Positions 1 to 5,768 are shown, counted from the first letter of the stretch. The stretch is DNA of 6,519 nucleotides from Nocardia sp. (GCA_013361595.1 JABFXT010000862.1:1-6519), one strand, 5' to 3'. Numbers and translations: made by a program. Notes: generated from the letters alone by a model not told the origin.

Positions 1-52
1 GCGCCTGATTGGCGCTGGCCCGCAGCTTCTTGGGAAGTTCGAGATTGATCAT
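1..52 (-). CDS. fadE23: FadE23-like acyl-CoA dehydrogenase, N-terminus only (cut by window edge)
   Basis: Only the first 17 codons are in the window, read from an ATG at 52-50: MINLELPKKLRASANQA. A clear ribosome binding site, AGGAG, ends five bases before the ATG, so this is a real start rather than a chance frame. From memory, the M. tuberculosis FadE23 N-terminus reads almost the same (INLELP-(R/K)-KL), and fadE23 there directly follows fadE24 on the same strand, as here. The expected product is a FAD-dependent acyl-CoA dehydrogenase that introduces the alpha,beta double bond in an acyl-CoA thioester. It may pair with the upstream FadE24-like protein, because several adjacent mycobacterial FadE pairs form heteromers. 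The gene lies 217 nt downstream of its neighbour, behind a structured spacer, so its expression may differ from the first gene. The identification rests on few residues plus gene order. Confidence 0.72.
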   Translation of the reverse strand, partial: MINLELPKKLRASANQA

Positions 53-152
53 GAGATCTCCTGGCGATGAACCGGAAAGTTTGTTCCTGGGTTGGTGGCT
101 CGTGAGGTTCGGCGCAGCGGCCGGGCTTCGACCTCGGTCGGTCAGCTGCTCC

Positions 153-245
153 GGTTCGGGCCCGCCCCGGGTCTGGAGCGACGGAGCGAGGGAGCGCAGC
201 GACTGAGCGGAGGAGTGAAGACCCGGGGTCACGAGGGCCCGAACC
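153..245. repeat. Interrupted 21-bp inverted repeat with tandem GGAGCGNN units in the loop
   Basis: The outer arms are GGTTCGGGCCC at 153-163 and GGGCCCGAACC at 235-245, 11 bp perfect. The inner arms are CCCCGGGTCT at 165-174 and AGACCCGGGG at 219-228, 10 bp perfect. They are separated by an asymmetric internal loop of 1 nt on one side and 6 nt on the other. The 44-nt apical loop (175-218) starts with three 8-nt units GGAGCGNN (175-182, 183-190, 191-198) followed by further GAGCGGAG-like sequence. It lies between two co-directional fadE genes and could act as an attenuator, an mRNA-processing or stability element, or one copy of a dispersed actinobacterial repeat. No coding frame with a credible start explains it. 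Confidence 0.75.
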
Positions 246-247
246 CC

Positions 248-266
248 GCGGCGCCGGAGGCGCCGC
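248..266 (-). terminator. GC-only hairpin just after the FadE24-like stop codon
   Basis: The arms GCGGCGCC (248-255) and GGCGCCGC (259-266) pair perfectly over 8 bp around a 3-nt loop. On the minus strand the hairpin starts three bases after the TAA stop (272-270). There is no T-tract after it, which is common for actinobacterial hairpin terminators. Because a second fadE gene with a good ribosome binding site follows, partial termination or 3'-end protection of the first message is more likely than full termination. Confidence 0.45.
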
Positions 267-269
267 CGA

Positions 270-1679
270 TTACACGAGCACTACGCCTTCGGCTACCGCG
301 ATACCCCTCAGATCGCGGTACCAGCGTTCGACCGGGTGTTCTTTGGTGAAGCCGTGGCCGCCGAGCAACTGGACTCCGTCCAGGCCGAAGCGCATACCCT
401 TGTCGGCCGCCAGTTTCTTGGCCAGTGCGGCTTCTCGGGCGAAGGTGAGTCCCTGTTCGGCGCGGGCGGCGCCGCGGAGCGTCACCAGGCGCAGACCGTC
501 GAGTTCGATGGCGATATCGGCCACCATGAACGCGACTGCCTGGCGGTTGCTGATCGGTTCGCCGAAGGCTTCCCGTTCGTTGACGTAGGGGATCACGTAG
601 TCGAGTACGGCCTGTCCGGTGCCGGTGGCCAGGGCGGCCCAGCCGAGGCGGGCGAGCTGGACGGCGTCGCGGTAATCGGCGGCGTGCTGTGCGGCGTCGC
701 CTTCACCGAGGATCGCGTCGGCCGCGACCGCCACATTGTCCAGTACCAGCCGGCCGAGTCCGGCGGCGCGCAGACCCATACTGGGGTCGGCCTCCACCGA
801 GAGACCCTTGGCGTCGGATTCGACCACGAACAGTGCGGGGCGGCCGTCGAGTTCGGCGCCCACGACGAAGATCTCGGCGTCGGCTGCCGCGGGGACCAGG
901 CTCTTCACTCCGGTGAGCCGGTAGCCGCTGGGGGAGCGGACGGCTTTGGTCTGCAGGCTGAACGGGTCGAAGAGCGCGCGCGGTTCGCTGATGACCACGG
1001 ATGCCTGCGGAACGTTCTCGCCGGTGAAGGCGGGCAGGTAGGTCTGCTGCTGGGCATCGGTACCCCACTGGGACAGGGCGACCGCGACGCCGCTCGGCGC
1101 GAGCAGCGGCAGAGCCAGGCCCATATCGCCGTGTGCCAGTGCTTCGGCGACCAGCGTGTTGGTGACGGCACCGCGTTCGGTGGCCGCGCCTTCGAGTTCT
1201 TCGGGGACGTTGATGAGGGTGATGCCCAATTCCGCGGCCCGGCCCAGTAGATCCTTCGGCGCGGCGGCGGCCTCGTCGGCGTCGTGCGCGGCCGGGCGCA
1301 GGATCTCGGCCGCGAACTCACGCACCGTTTCGACGATCATCTGCTGTTCGTCGGTGGGGGTGAGGTCGAAGTAGTCCTTGGTCTTGGACTCGTTGTCGGG
1401 GAGCCGTTTGGGTGTCCCGCCGCCGGCGACCTTGTTGAAGGCGCGGGTGGCCGCGCCGAGGGTGCGGAATCCGGTTTTGGTGCTCTGGTAGGTGACCCGG
1501 TCGATGGGTTTGCGCAGGTTGTATTTCTCGGCCAGCTCCGAACCGGTGATTGTCGACATGACCCGCATGGCGGCGCCCATCCAGTCCCGTTTGGGCTGGT
1601 GCAGGCCCACCCCGTTCTCCTGGCGGGCGCCGTTGGGCGACCGCCGCTCGGTAGCGCTGTCTCGAATGCTCATCATCAC
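270..1679 (-). CDS. fadE24: FadE24-like acyl-CoA dehydrogenase
   Basis: This 469-aa protein is a FAD-dependent acyl-CoA dehydrogenase, which oxidises acyl-CoA to trans-2-enoyl-CoA in beta-oxidation-type degradation. An N-terminal extension (about residues 1-100, with NGVGLHQPKR at 22-31) precedes the ACAD fold. The helical N-terminal domain is about 105-225, the beta domain about 226-330 (VISEPRALFDPF at 228-239), and the C-terminal helical domain carries NEREAFGEPI (367-376) and the GGHGFTKEHPVERWYRDLR stretch (440-458). Glu464 in AEG aligns with the C-terminal catalytic Glu (EGT motif) of classical enzymes. The protein ends five residues later, shorter than most ACADs. Length, the GVGL extension and a downstream FadE23-like start match my recollection of M. 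tuberculosis FadE24, which is induced by isoniazid. The start is ambiguous: GTG (1679), ATG (1676) and ATG (1673) are consecutive, with only a weak GAGAAACAGG ribosome site. Starts near residue 41 would remove the conserved extension. The exact substrate cannot be told from sequence. Confidence 0.85.
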   Translation of the reverse strand: MMMSIRDSATERRSPNGARQENGVGLHQPKRDWMGAAMRVMSTITGSELAEKYNLRKPIDRVTYQSTKTGFRTLGAATRAFNKVAGGGTPKRLPDNESKTKDYFDLTPTDEQQMIVETVREFAAEILRPAAHDADEAAAAPKDLLGRAAELGITLINVPEELEGAATERGAVTNTLVAEALAHGDMGLALPLLAPSGVAVALSQWGTDAQQQTYLPAFTGENVPQASVVISEPRALFDPFSLQTKAVRSPSGYRLTGVKSLVPAAADAEIFVVGAELDGRPALFVVESDAKGLSVEADPSMGLRAAGLGRLVLDNVAVAADAILGEGDAAQHAADYRDAVQLARLGWAALATGTGQAVLDYVIPYVNEREAFGEPISNRQAVAFMVADIAIELDGLRLVTLRGAARAEQGLTFAREAALAKKLAADKGMRFGLDGVQLLGGHGFTKEHPVERWYRDLRGIAVAEGVVLV

Positions 1680-1712
1680 CTGTTTCTCGCGCGGGGGTGA
1701 GGGAACCCCGGG

Positions 1713-1752
1713 TATCTTACTGCGGAGTAAGGCTATCTTACTGCGGAGTAAG
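1713..1752. promoter_or_regulatory. Twin palindromic operators upstream of the fadE operon
   Basis: A 19-bp sequence, TATCTTACTGCGGAGTAAG, occurs twice without a mismatch, at 1713-1731 and 1734-1752, with starts 21 bp apart (two helical turns). Each copy contains the palindrome CTTACT-N4-AGTAAG (1716-1731 and 1737-1752), the size and symmetry expected for a TetR/GntR-type dimer. The spacing would put two bound dimers on the same DNA face. The sites lie 37-73 bp upstream of the first start codon of the FadE24-like gene and overlap the best promoter candidate. The repressor is not encoded in this window and I cannot name it. A fatty acyl-CoA- or drug-responsive TetR protein would be the usual kind of regulator for such an operon (inference). 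Confidence 0.8.
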
Positions 1753-1763
1753 AACGGCGTCGA
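1735..1763 (-). promoter_or_regulatory. Probable promoter of the fadE24-fadE23 operon
   Basis: On the minus strand TCGACG (1763-1758, four of six matches to TTGACA) is followed by a 17-bp spacer and TAAGAT (1740-1735, matching TANNNT). The start would be near 1728, giving a leader of about 50 nt. The upstream palindrome fills the spacer and touches the -10 box, while the downstream palindrome covers the start site, a layout that fits repression. A second TAAGAT at 1719-1714, in the other repeat copy, is an alternative -10 but has no recognisable -35. Confidence 0.45.
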
Positions 1764-1820
1764 GTGCTCCCTTCGTCCTGGTGAGCGGACACGCGCACAG
1801 AATTCGCAGGTGATACAGCC

Positions 1821-1857
1821 GAGACCGCCCGCCCCGGAATCCGGAGCGGGCGGTCTC
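1821..1857 (-). terminator. Strong hairpin terminator after ftsX
   Basis: GAGACCGCCCGC (1821-1832) pairs perfectly with GCGGGCGGTCTC (1846-1857). After one C/A mismatch the stem continues with CCGG/CCGG around the 3-nt loop AAT, giving 16 pairs in a 37-nt element. It begins 57 nt beyond the ftsX stop codon and lies before the fadE promoter, so it separates the two transcription units. There is no T-tract, which is usual for terminators in high-GC actinobacteria. Confidence 0.8.
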
Positions 1858-1914
1858 GTCGCCGGAAGTTACCGCGGGTGGGAGTCGTCGCCCGAGGCCG
1901 CGGTGTCCGGCTCG

Positions 1915-2820
1915 CTATTCCCGCACGTACCAGCGCAGGGTCGCGTAGGCGGTGAGCCCGGCGAACACCACGCCGACCGGCATGACCATGAGTGCGGTGG
2001 TGAAGATATCGTCGAAGGTGATCCGGGGGAAGACATTGCTGGTGAACAGGTCACCGAGCGCTCGGTCGATCACCAGCGGCCGGGCCACGAACAGACCCGC
2101 GGTGGCCAGCACACCGCCCGCCAGCGCGGCGGCCACCGCCTCCAGCAGGAACGGCAACTGGGTATACCAGCGGGTGGCGCCCACCAGGCGCATGATGCTC
2201 ACCTCCGTACGCCGGGTGAACGCCGCGATCTGCACCATGTTCGCGATCAGCAGCAGGGCCGCCACCGCCTGCAGCAGGGCCATCCCGAACGCCGCGTTGC
2301 GCAGCCCGTCGAACAGGCTGACCAGCCGGTCGACGATGTCCTTGTCGTTGCGGACCATGCCCACCCCCGGCTGGCCGTAGAACTGCTCGTAGATGGTGGG
2401 GTACAGCGAGGCGTCGTCCATCTTGACCCGCAGCGAGGCCGGCAGCGGGGTCTCGCTCACGTACTCGGCCAGTTCCGGCTGGTCCTTGAAGGTCTTCTCC
2501 TTCGCCTCGCGGACCGCCGCGTCCCGGTTGAGGTACTGCACGTTCTCCACGCCGTCGAGCGCCTGGAGGTCGGCCATCAGCGGGCGGCACGGGTCCAGTA
2601 CGCAGTCGGGATCGGTGGCCGAGACCTCTTCGGTGAGGTACAGCCGCACCTCGAGCCGGTCCAGGAAGTACTGCTCGGTCTTGTCCGCGATACGTACCGC
2701 CAGCAGACCGCCGCCGAGCATGGTCAGCGAGACCGCGGTGGTCAGGATCATCGCGATGGTCATGGTGACATTGCGGCGCAGGCCTTCGGAGACCTCGCCG
2801 AACAGGAATCCCGCCCGCAT
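1915..2820 (-). CDS. ftsX: Cell-division protein FtsX
   Basis: This 301-aa membrane protein is the permease-like partner of FtsE. FtsEX couples ATP hydrolysis in the cytoplasm to activation of peptidoglycan hydrolases outside the membrane during septation (RipC in mycobacteria). A short cytoplasmic N-terminus with [17 protein letters not shown] (15-31) leads into transmembrane segment 1 (about 20-43). An extracellular domain follows (about 45-172), with Cys73 and Cys78 close enough to form a disulfide, as I recall for the M. tuberculosis protein. Three more membrane segments lie at about 178-200, 223-247 and 272-293. The conserved cytoplasmic loop [23 protein letters not shown] (202-224) joins segments 2 and 3. 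The ATG (2820-2818) shares its A with the TAA of the original ftsE frame (TAATG), and GAGGTGG upstream can serve as ribosome site. The gene is intact, but coupling to ftsE is probably disturbed because the ftsE frame is shifted before it reaches that TAA. Confidence 0.96.
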   Translation of the reverse strand: MRAGFLFGEVSEGLRRNVTMTIAMILTTAVSLTMLGGGLLAVRIADKTEQYFLDRLEVRLYLTEEVSATDPDCVLDPCRPLMADLQALDGVENVQYLNRDAAVREAKEKTFKDQPELAEYVSETPLPASLRVKMDDASLYPTIYEQFYGQPGVGMVRNDKDIVDRLVSLFDGLRNAAFGMALLQAVAALLLIANMVQIAAFTRRTEVSIMRLVGATRWYTQLPFLLEAVAAALAGGVLATAGLFVARPLVIDRALGDLFTSNVFPRITFDDIFTTALMVMPVGVVFAGLTAYATLRWYVRE

Positions 2821-3460
2821 TACCGGCCCACCTCGTAACCGCCCATTGCCTGGTCGCGGACCAGTTGACCTTCGTAGTGGCCATGAGTACCGTGGTGCCC
2901 ATGCGGTTGATGTGCTCGAGCAGCAGCATGATCTCGTAACTCGTCTCGGGATCGAGGTTGCCGGTCGGCTCGTCGGCCAGCAGGACCAGCGGCCGGTTCA
3001 CGAAGGCCCGGGCGATCGCGACCCGCTGCTGTTCGCCGCCGGACAGTTCGGTGGGCAGCCGGTCGGCCTTGTTGCCCAGGCCGACCAGTTCGAGCACTTC
3101 GGGCACGGTCCGGTCGATGAACTGCCGGCGTTTCCCGATCACCTCCAGGGCGAACGCCACGTTCTGGGCGACGGTTCGCTGCTGCAGCAGCCGGAAATCC
3201 TGGAAAACACACCCGATTCGCTGCCGCAATCGCGGCACCCGCCGCCCCGGTAGCCGATCGACCCGGAAATCCGCGACCGAGATCTCGCCCTCGGTCGGTA
3301 TCTCCTCTTTGAGCAGCAACCGCATGAAGGTCGATTTACCCGAGCCCGACGGACCGATGAGGAAGACGAACTCACCCTTGTCGATATGAACGGTGATGTT
3401 CTCCAGCGCCGGTCGCGTAGCGGTCGGATACGACTTGCTGACGTTGCGCAGGGTGATCAC
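2820..3460 (-). pseudogene. ftsE: ftsE, cell-division ATP-binding protein, disrupted near the 3' end by deletion and frameshift
   Basis: FtsE is the ATPase subunit of FtsEX. Translation from GTG (3460-3458) gives a nearly perfect FtsE: Walker [10 protein letters not shown] (36-44), Q-loop Gln87 in VFQDF, signature LSGGEQQR (139-146), Walker B VLLADEP (159-165) and D-loop GNLD (167-170). It runs to GTTVLMAT (188-195), where the H-loop MATHD is expected. The frame instead continues [11 protein letters not shown] and stays open to a TGA at 2051, through ftsX in the wrong frame. The normal ending, [17 protein letters not shown] and TAA (2873-2820), is present in another frame. The remaining gene is 641 nt. 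Adding 49 nt gives exactly 229 codons plus stop, the family length I remember, and restores the frame. About 16 codons (HDHxIVDxMRxRVVEL in relatives) are therefore missing. The cause may be a real mutation or an assembly error. No Shine-Dalgarno sequence precedes the GTG. Confidence 0.88.
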
Positions 3461-3474
3461 GAGGAGACAGTGTA
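3461..3474 (-). promoter_or_regulatory. Possible -10 element for leaderless ftsE transcription
   Basis: On the minus strand TACACT (3474-3469) fits the actinobacterial -10 pattern TANNNT and ends eight bases before the GTG start of ftsE. The bases between are GTCTCCTC, which is not a ribosome binding site. An mRNA starting at or near the GTG would explain its absence. I see no good -35 hexamer at 16-18 bp, so the support is limited. Transcription from the genes upstream would still reach ftsE. Confidence 0.4.
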
Positions 3475-3516
3475 ACCATTCGATAACGAAGCGGCCCGCC
3501 GGTAGCCCCGCGGCGG

Positions 3517-3681
3517 TCAGCGGCCCGGAATCACCTGGACCGGGACCTGGTGTACGGCGGGAACGGCGGGTGTGGGCGCCGGTTTCGCGGGGGCGATCTG
3601 GTCCGGTTTGACGAACAGGTACAGCACGAAGGTCGCCACCCAGCCGCACGCCAGGACCAGGGTGGATCTACGGGCGCGCAT
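3517..3681 (-). CDS. Small single-pass membrane protein with Pro/Ala-rich tail
   Basis: This 54-aa frame has an ATG at 3681-3679, stop TGA at 3519-3517, and a strong ribosome site (GGGAGG, six bases before the ATG). The start lies inside the channel gene, giving a 14-nt overlap typical of translational coupling. After a positively charged start (MRARRS), residues 7-24 ([18 protein letters not shown]) form one transmembrane helix. The rest, [19 protein letters not shown] and onward, is rich in Pro, Ala and Val and lacks a fold I recognise. By the positive-inside rule the tail should face outward. In M. tuberculosis a proline-rich membrane protein, Rv3103c, occupies the same place before ftsE. 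This protein is much shorter but similar in design, so I take it as a positional counterpart. Its function is unknown; a link to FtsEX or the envelope is suggested only by position. Confidence 0.75.
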   Translation of the reverse strand: MRARRSTLVLACGWVATFVLYLFVKPDQIAPAKPAPTPAVPAVHQVPVQVIPGR

Positions 3682-4552
3682 TGAGCCCCTCCCGGCGCAT
3701 GGCCGCGGCCACCCGCACCCGCAGTTCGCGACTCACTTCGAACTGTTTACCCGGCAACGTACGGGCGACCATCCGGATATTCATCTGATCCACGGTCAGG
3801 TCCTCCACGCCCATCACCGTCGGCTCGTCGAGCAGCAGCGGTTCGAGGCGGGGGTCCTGGTATGCCTGACCGCCCACCTCGTGCAGTACTTCGTTGATCC
3901 GGAGGATATCGGCACTCGCCGCGACGGGCACATCGATCGCCGCGCGGGCCCAATCCTTGGACAGGTTGGTGACTTTCACGATCTGGCCGTTCGGGACGGT
4001 GATCACCTCACCGTCCGGATTACGCAATTTGGTGACCCGCAGTGTCACATCCTCGACCGTGCCCTCGGCCGGATCCTGGATACCTGTCACCGCGATCCGC
4101 ACCACGTCGCCGAACCCGTACTGCCGTTCGGTGATGAGGAAGAACCCGGCCAGGATGTCCTGCACGATGCGCTGCGCGCCGAAACCGAGCGCGGCACCCA
4201 GGACCGCGGCCGGGGCGACCAGGCCCGACATCGAGAACCCGATTCGCCCCAGGACCTCCATGGCGACCAGCACGTAGGCCACGGTCAGCACCACCCAGGT
4301 GAGTACCTGCGCCAGCGCGTGCCGGTGCTTGGCCTCCTCCGAGCGGACCAGTGCGTCACCGCCGCGGAAACCGGAATCGATCTTCTGCGTCACCCGATCG
4401 CGCAGGTAGGTGGCGAAGCGGGCGAACAGCATCGCCCCGAGTATCAGCAGCACGATCTCCAGGCCGGAGGAGCGCAGCCACGAGGTCACCTCCGAAGACG
4501 CGGCCAGCGACACCGCCAGGGCCTCGGTCCCCTCCGAATGCATCAGAACCAC
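3668..4552 (-). CDS. MscS-family mechanosensitive ion channel
   Basis: The 294-aa product resembles small-conductance mechanosensitive channels, which open under membrane tension and release solutes after hypo-osmotic shock. Transmembrane helix 1 is about 30-48 (GLEIVLLILGAMLFARFAT) and helix 2 about 81-101 (AQVLTWVVLTVAYVLVAMEVL). The pore-lining Gly/Ala-rich helix 3 is about 106-141 (APAAVLGAALGFGAQRIVQD at 113-132). The cytoplasmic beta domain follows with GFGDVVRI (146-153), TVEDVTLRVTKLRNPDGEV (165-183) and the signature PNGQIVKVTN (187-196). An alpha/beta domain runs to the end. The GTG start at 4552 is preceded by GGGAG five bases away; an in-frame ATG nine bases later (4543) is possible. 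It lies 55 nt after prfB and overlaps the next small gene, so it is probably in the same transcript. A membrane protein of this family (Rv3104c) occupies the same position in M. tuberculosis, as far as I recall. Confidence 0.92.
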   Translation of the reverse strand: MVLMHSEGTEALAVSLAASSEVTSWLRSSGLEIVLLILGAMLFARFATYLRDRVTQKIDSGFRGGDALVRSEEAKHRHALAQVLTWVVLTVAYVLVAMEVLGRIGFSMSGLVAPAAVLGAALGFGAQRIVQDILAGFFLITERQYGFGDVVRIAVTGIQDPAEGTVEDVTLRVTKLRNPDGEVITVPNGQIVKVTNLSKDWARAAIDVPVAASADILRINEVLHEVGGQAYQDPRLEPLLLDEPTVMGVEDLTVDQMNIRMVARTLPGKQFEVSRELRVRVAAAMRREGLNARP

Positions 4553-4607
4553 CCGCTCTCCCGTGCATCACCGCCGAAACGGCCTGCGGCGACCCGTAAT
4601 CGGGACC

Positions 4608-5729
4608 TCAGCTCTCCTGCAGCACTGTACTCATCCGCCAGCGGATACCGGACTCGATGAACCCGTCGATATCGCCGTCGAGCACCGCCGAGGGGTTGTT
4701 GACCTCGTAATTGGTGCGCAGATCCTTGACCATCTGATAAGGGTGCAGCACATAGGACCGCATCTGGTTGCCCCAGGACGCGCCCTCGTTGGTCTTGAGC
4801 GCGTCCATCTGCGCGCGCTCCTCCTGCCGTTTGCGCTCCAACAGCTTGGCCTGCAACACCCGCATGGCCGAAACCTTGTTCTGCAGCTGGGATTTCTCGT
4901 TCTGGCAGGTGACCACGATCCCGGTGGGGATATGGGTGATGCGCACCGCCGAGTCGGTGGTGTTCACGCTCTGCCCGCCGGGGCCGGAGGACCGGTAGAC
5001 ATCGACCCGGATATCGGTTTCCGGGATCTCGATATGGTCGGTGGTCTCCACGACCGGCAGTACCTCGACCTCGGCGAACGAGGTCTGGCGGCGGCCCTGG
5101 TTGTCGAACGGGCTGATCCGGACCAGCCGGTGTGTGCCCATCTCCACCGAGAGCGTGCCGTAGGCGTACGGGGTCTTGACCGCGAAGGTGGCGCTCTTGA
5201 TACCGGCCTCCTCGGCGTAGGAGGTGTCGTAGACCTCGACCGAGTACTTGTGCCGGTCCGCCCACCGGATGTACATGCGCATCAGCATCTCGGCCCAGTC
5301 GGCGGCGTCCACCCCGCCGGCACCGGAGCGGATATTGACCAGTGCGTCACGCTTGTCGTATTCGCCCGACAGCAGCGTGCGGACCTCGAGTGCTTCCACG
5401 TCGGTGTGCAGTGCGGCGCGCTCGGCGTCGGCGTCGGCCAGCGCGCTCGTCTGCGCGCCGCCCTCTTCCTCCTCGGCCAGCTCGTAGAGCACCGGGAGAT
5501 CCTCGAGCCGCTGCCGTAACTCCTCGACCCGGCGCAGTTCGCCTTGCGCGTGCGACAGCTCGCTGGTGACCCGCTGTGCGTGATCCTGGTCGTTCCAGAG
5601 CTCGGGGTCGGCGGCCTGGTGCTCCAGCTCGTCTATGCGACGGCGCAGCTCCTCGATATCGAGGACCGATTCGACGGTCTTGAGGGTCGCGTCGAGTTCG
5701 GCGAGGTCGGCGGTAACGTCTGGATGCAC
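4608..5729 (-). CDS. prfB: Peptide chain release factor 2 (RF2)
   Basis: RF2 recognises UGA and UAA stop codons in the ribosomal A site and triggers peptide release. Numbered from the longer TTG start at 5738 (376 aa), the coiled N-terminal domain covers about 1-110 and [18 protein letters not shown] (139-156) is a family hallmark. The stop-codon tripeptide SPF is at 209-211, specific to RF2 (RF1 has PxT). The catalytic GGQ is at 254-256 in [20 protein letters not shown], followed by the basic helix [13 protein letters not shown]. The reading frame is continuous: there is no internal UGA near codon 26 and so no programmed +1 frameshift as in E. coli. I prefer the GTG at 5729 (373 aa, [13 protein letters not shown]). 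No ribosome site serves either start, and a promoter -10 box would overlap the TTG, which suggests a leaderless message starting at the GTG. It heads the prfB-channel-ftsEX gene cluster. Confidence 0.96.
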   Translation of the reverse strand: MHPDVTADLAELDATLKTVESVLDIEELRRRIDELEHQAADPELWNDQDHAQRVTSELSHAQGELRRVEELRQRLEDLPVLYELAEEEEGGAQTSALADADAERAALHTDVEALEVRTLLSGEYDKRDALVNIRSGAGGVDAADWAEMLMRMYIRWADRHKYSVEVYDTSYAEEAGIKSATFAVKTPYAYGTLSVEMGTHRLVRISPFDNQGRRQTSFAEVEVLPVVETTDHIEIPETDIRVDVYRSSGPGGQSVNTTDSAVRITHIPTGIVVTCQNEKSQLQNKVSAMRVLQAKLLERKRQEERAQMDALKTNEGASWGNQMRSYVLHPYQMVKDLRTNYEVNNPSAVLDGDIDGFIESGIRWRMSTVLQES

Positions 5730-5737
5730 GGTGTTCA

Positions 5738-5766
5738 AGGCTACTAGGAGCGTCCATCGCGGTGAA
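5738..5766 (-). promoter_or_regulatory. Probable prfB promoter, placed for a leaderless message
   Basis: On the minus strand TTCACC (5766-5761, four of six matches to TTGACA), a 17-bp spacer and TAGCCT (5743-5738, matching TANNNT) precede the GTG at 5729 by eight bases. No Shine-Dalgarno sequence lies between. The geometry is the same as at ftsE (TANNNT, eight bases, GTG). If correct, it excludes the upstream TTG as start, because that codon would lie at the promoter. Confidence 0.42.
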
Positions 5767-5768
5767 AC

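Larger units (their letters stand above)
53..269. other. Structured spacer between the two fadE genes
   Basis: These 217 nt hold no credible gene. They contain the GC-only hairpin next to the upstream stop codon, the 21-bp interrupted inverted repeat, and the ribosome binding site AGGAG of the downstream gene. Between about 67 and 152 I see no strong promoter, so the second fadE gene probably depends on readthrough from the first. Confidence 0.6.

Noticed and set aside
336..1250. Open frame on the plus strand opposite the acyl-CoA dehydrogenase gene
   Set aside because: No domain, Gly/Asp-rich shadow composition, and the minus-strand protein has clear ACAD motifs.
1492..2838. Long open frame on the plus strand opposite ftsX and the fadE leader
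   Set aside because: It is the antisense shadow of ftsX and the spacer. The product is His/Gln/Arg-rich without a recognisable domain, and it runs through the terminator and operators. Such frames are expected in GC-rich DNA.
2870..2884. Programmed ribosomal frameshifting to rescue the ftsE tail
   Set aside because: No slippery run or downstream structure is evident, and a shift could not restore the missing H-loop segment; deletion explains the data better.
2051..3649. A 532-residue minus-strand frame that could be read as a fusion protein containing FtsE
   Set aside because: Only 3460 to about 2876 resembles a protein family. Upstream of 3460 it overlaps the small membrane gene, and after 2876 it is ftsX read in the wrong frame. 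It is explained by the frameshift in ftsE.
4572..4591. Hairpin CGCCG/CGGCG between prfB and the channel gene
   Set aside because: Only five pairs with a ten-base loop, likely chance in GC-rich DNA, and the genes appear to be co-transcribed.
3572..4660. Long open frame on the plus strand opposite the MscS-type gene
   Set aside because: Antisense shadow with His/Asp/Gly-rich low-complexity composition; the minus strand carries clear MscS motifs.
4410..5519. Long open frame on the plus strand opposite prfB
   Set aside because: Antisense shadow of prfB. The minus-strand frame has SPF and GGQ motifs and normal length.
5650..5738. Programmed +1 frameshift site in prfB
   Set aside because: The frame is continuous from the start with no in-frame UGA near codon 26, so no recoding is needed.
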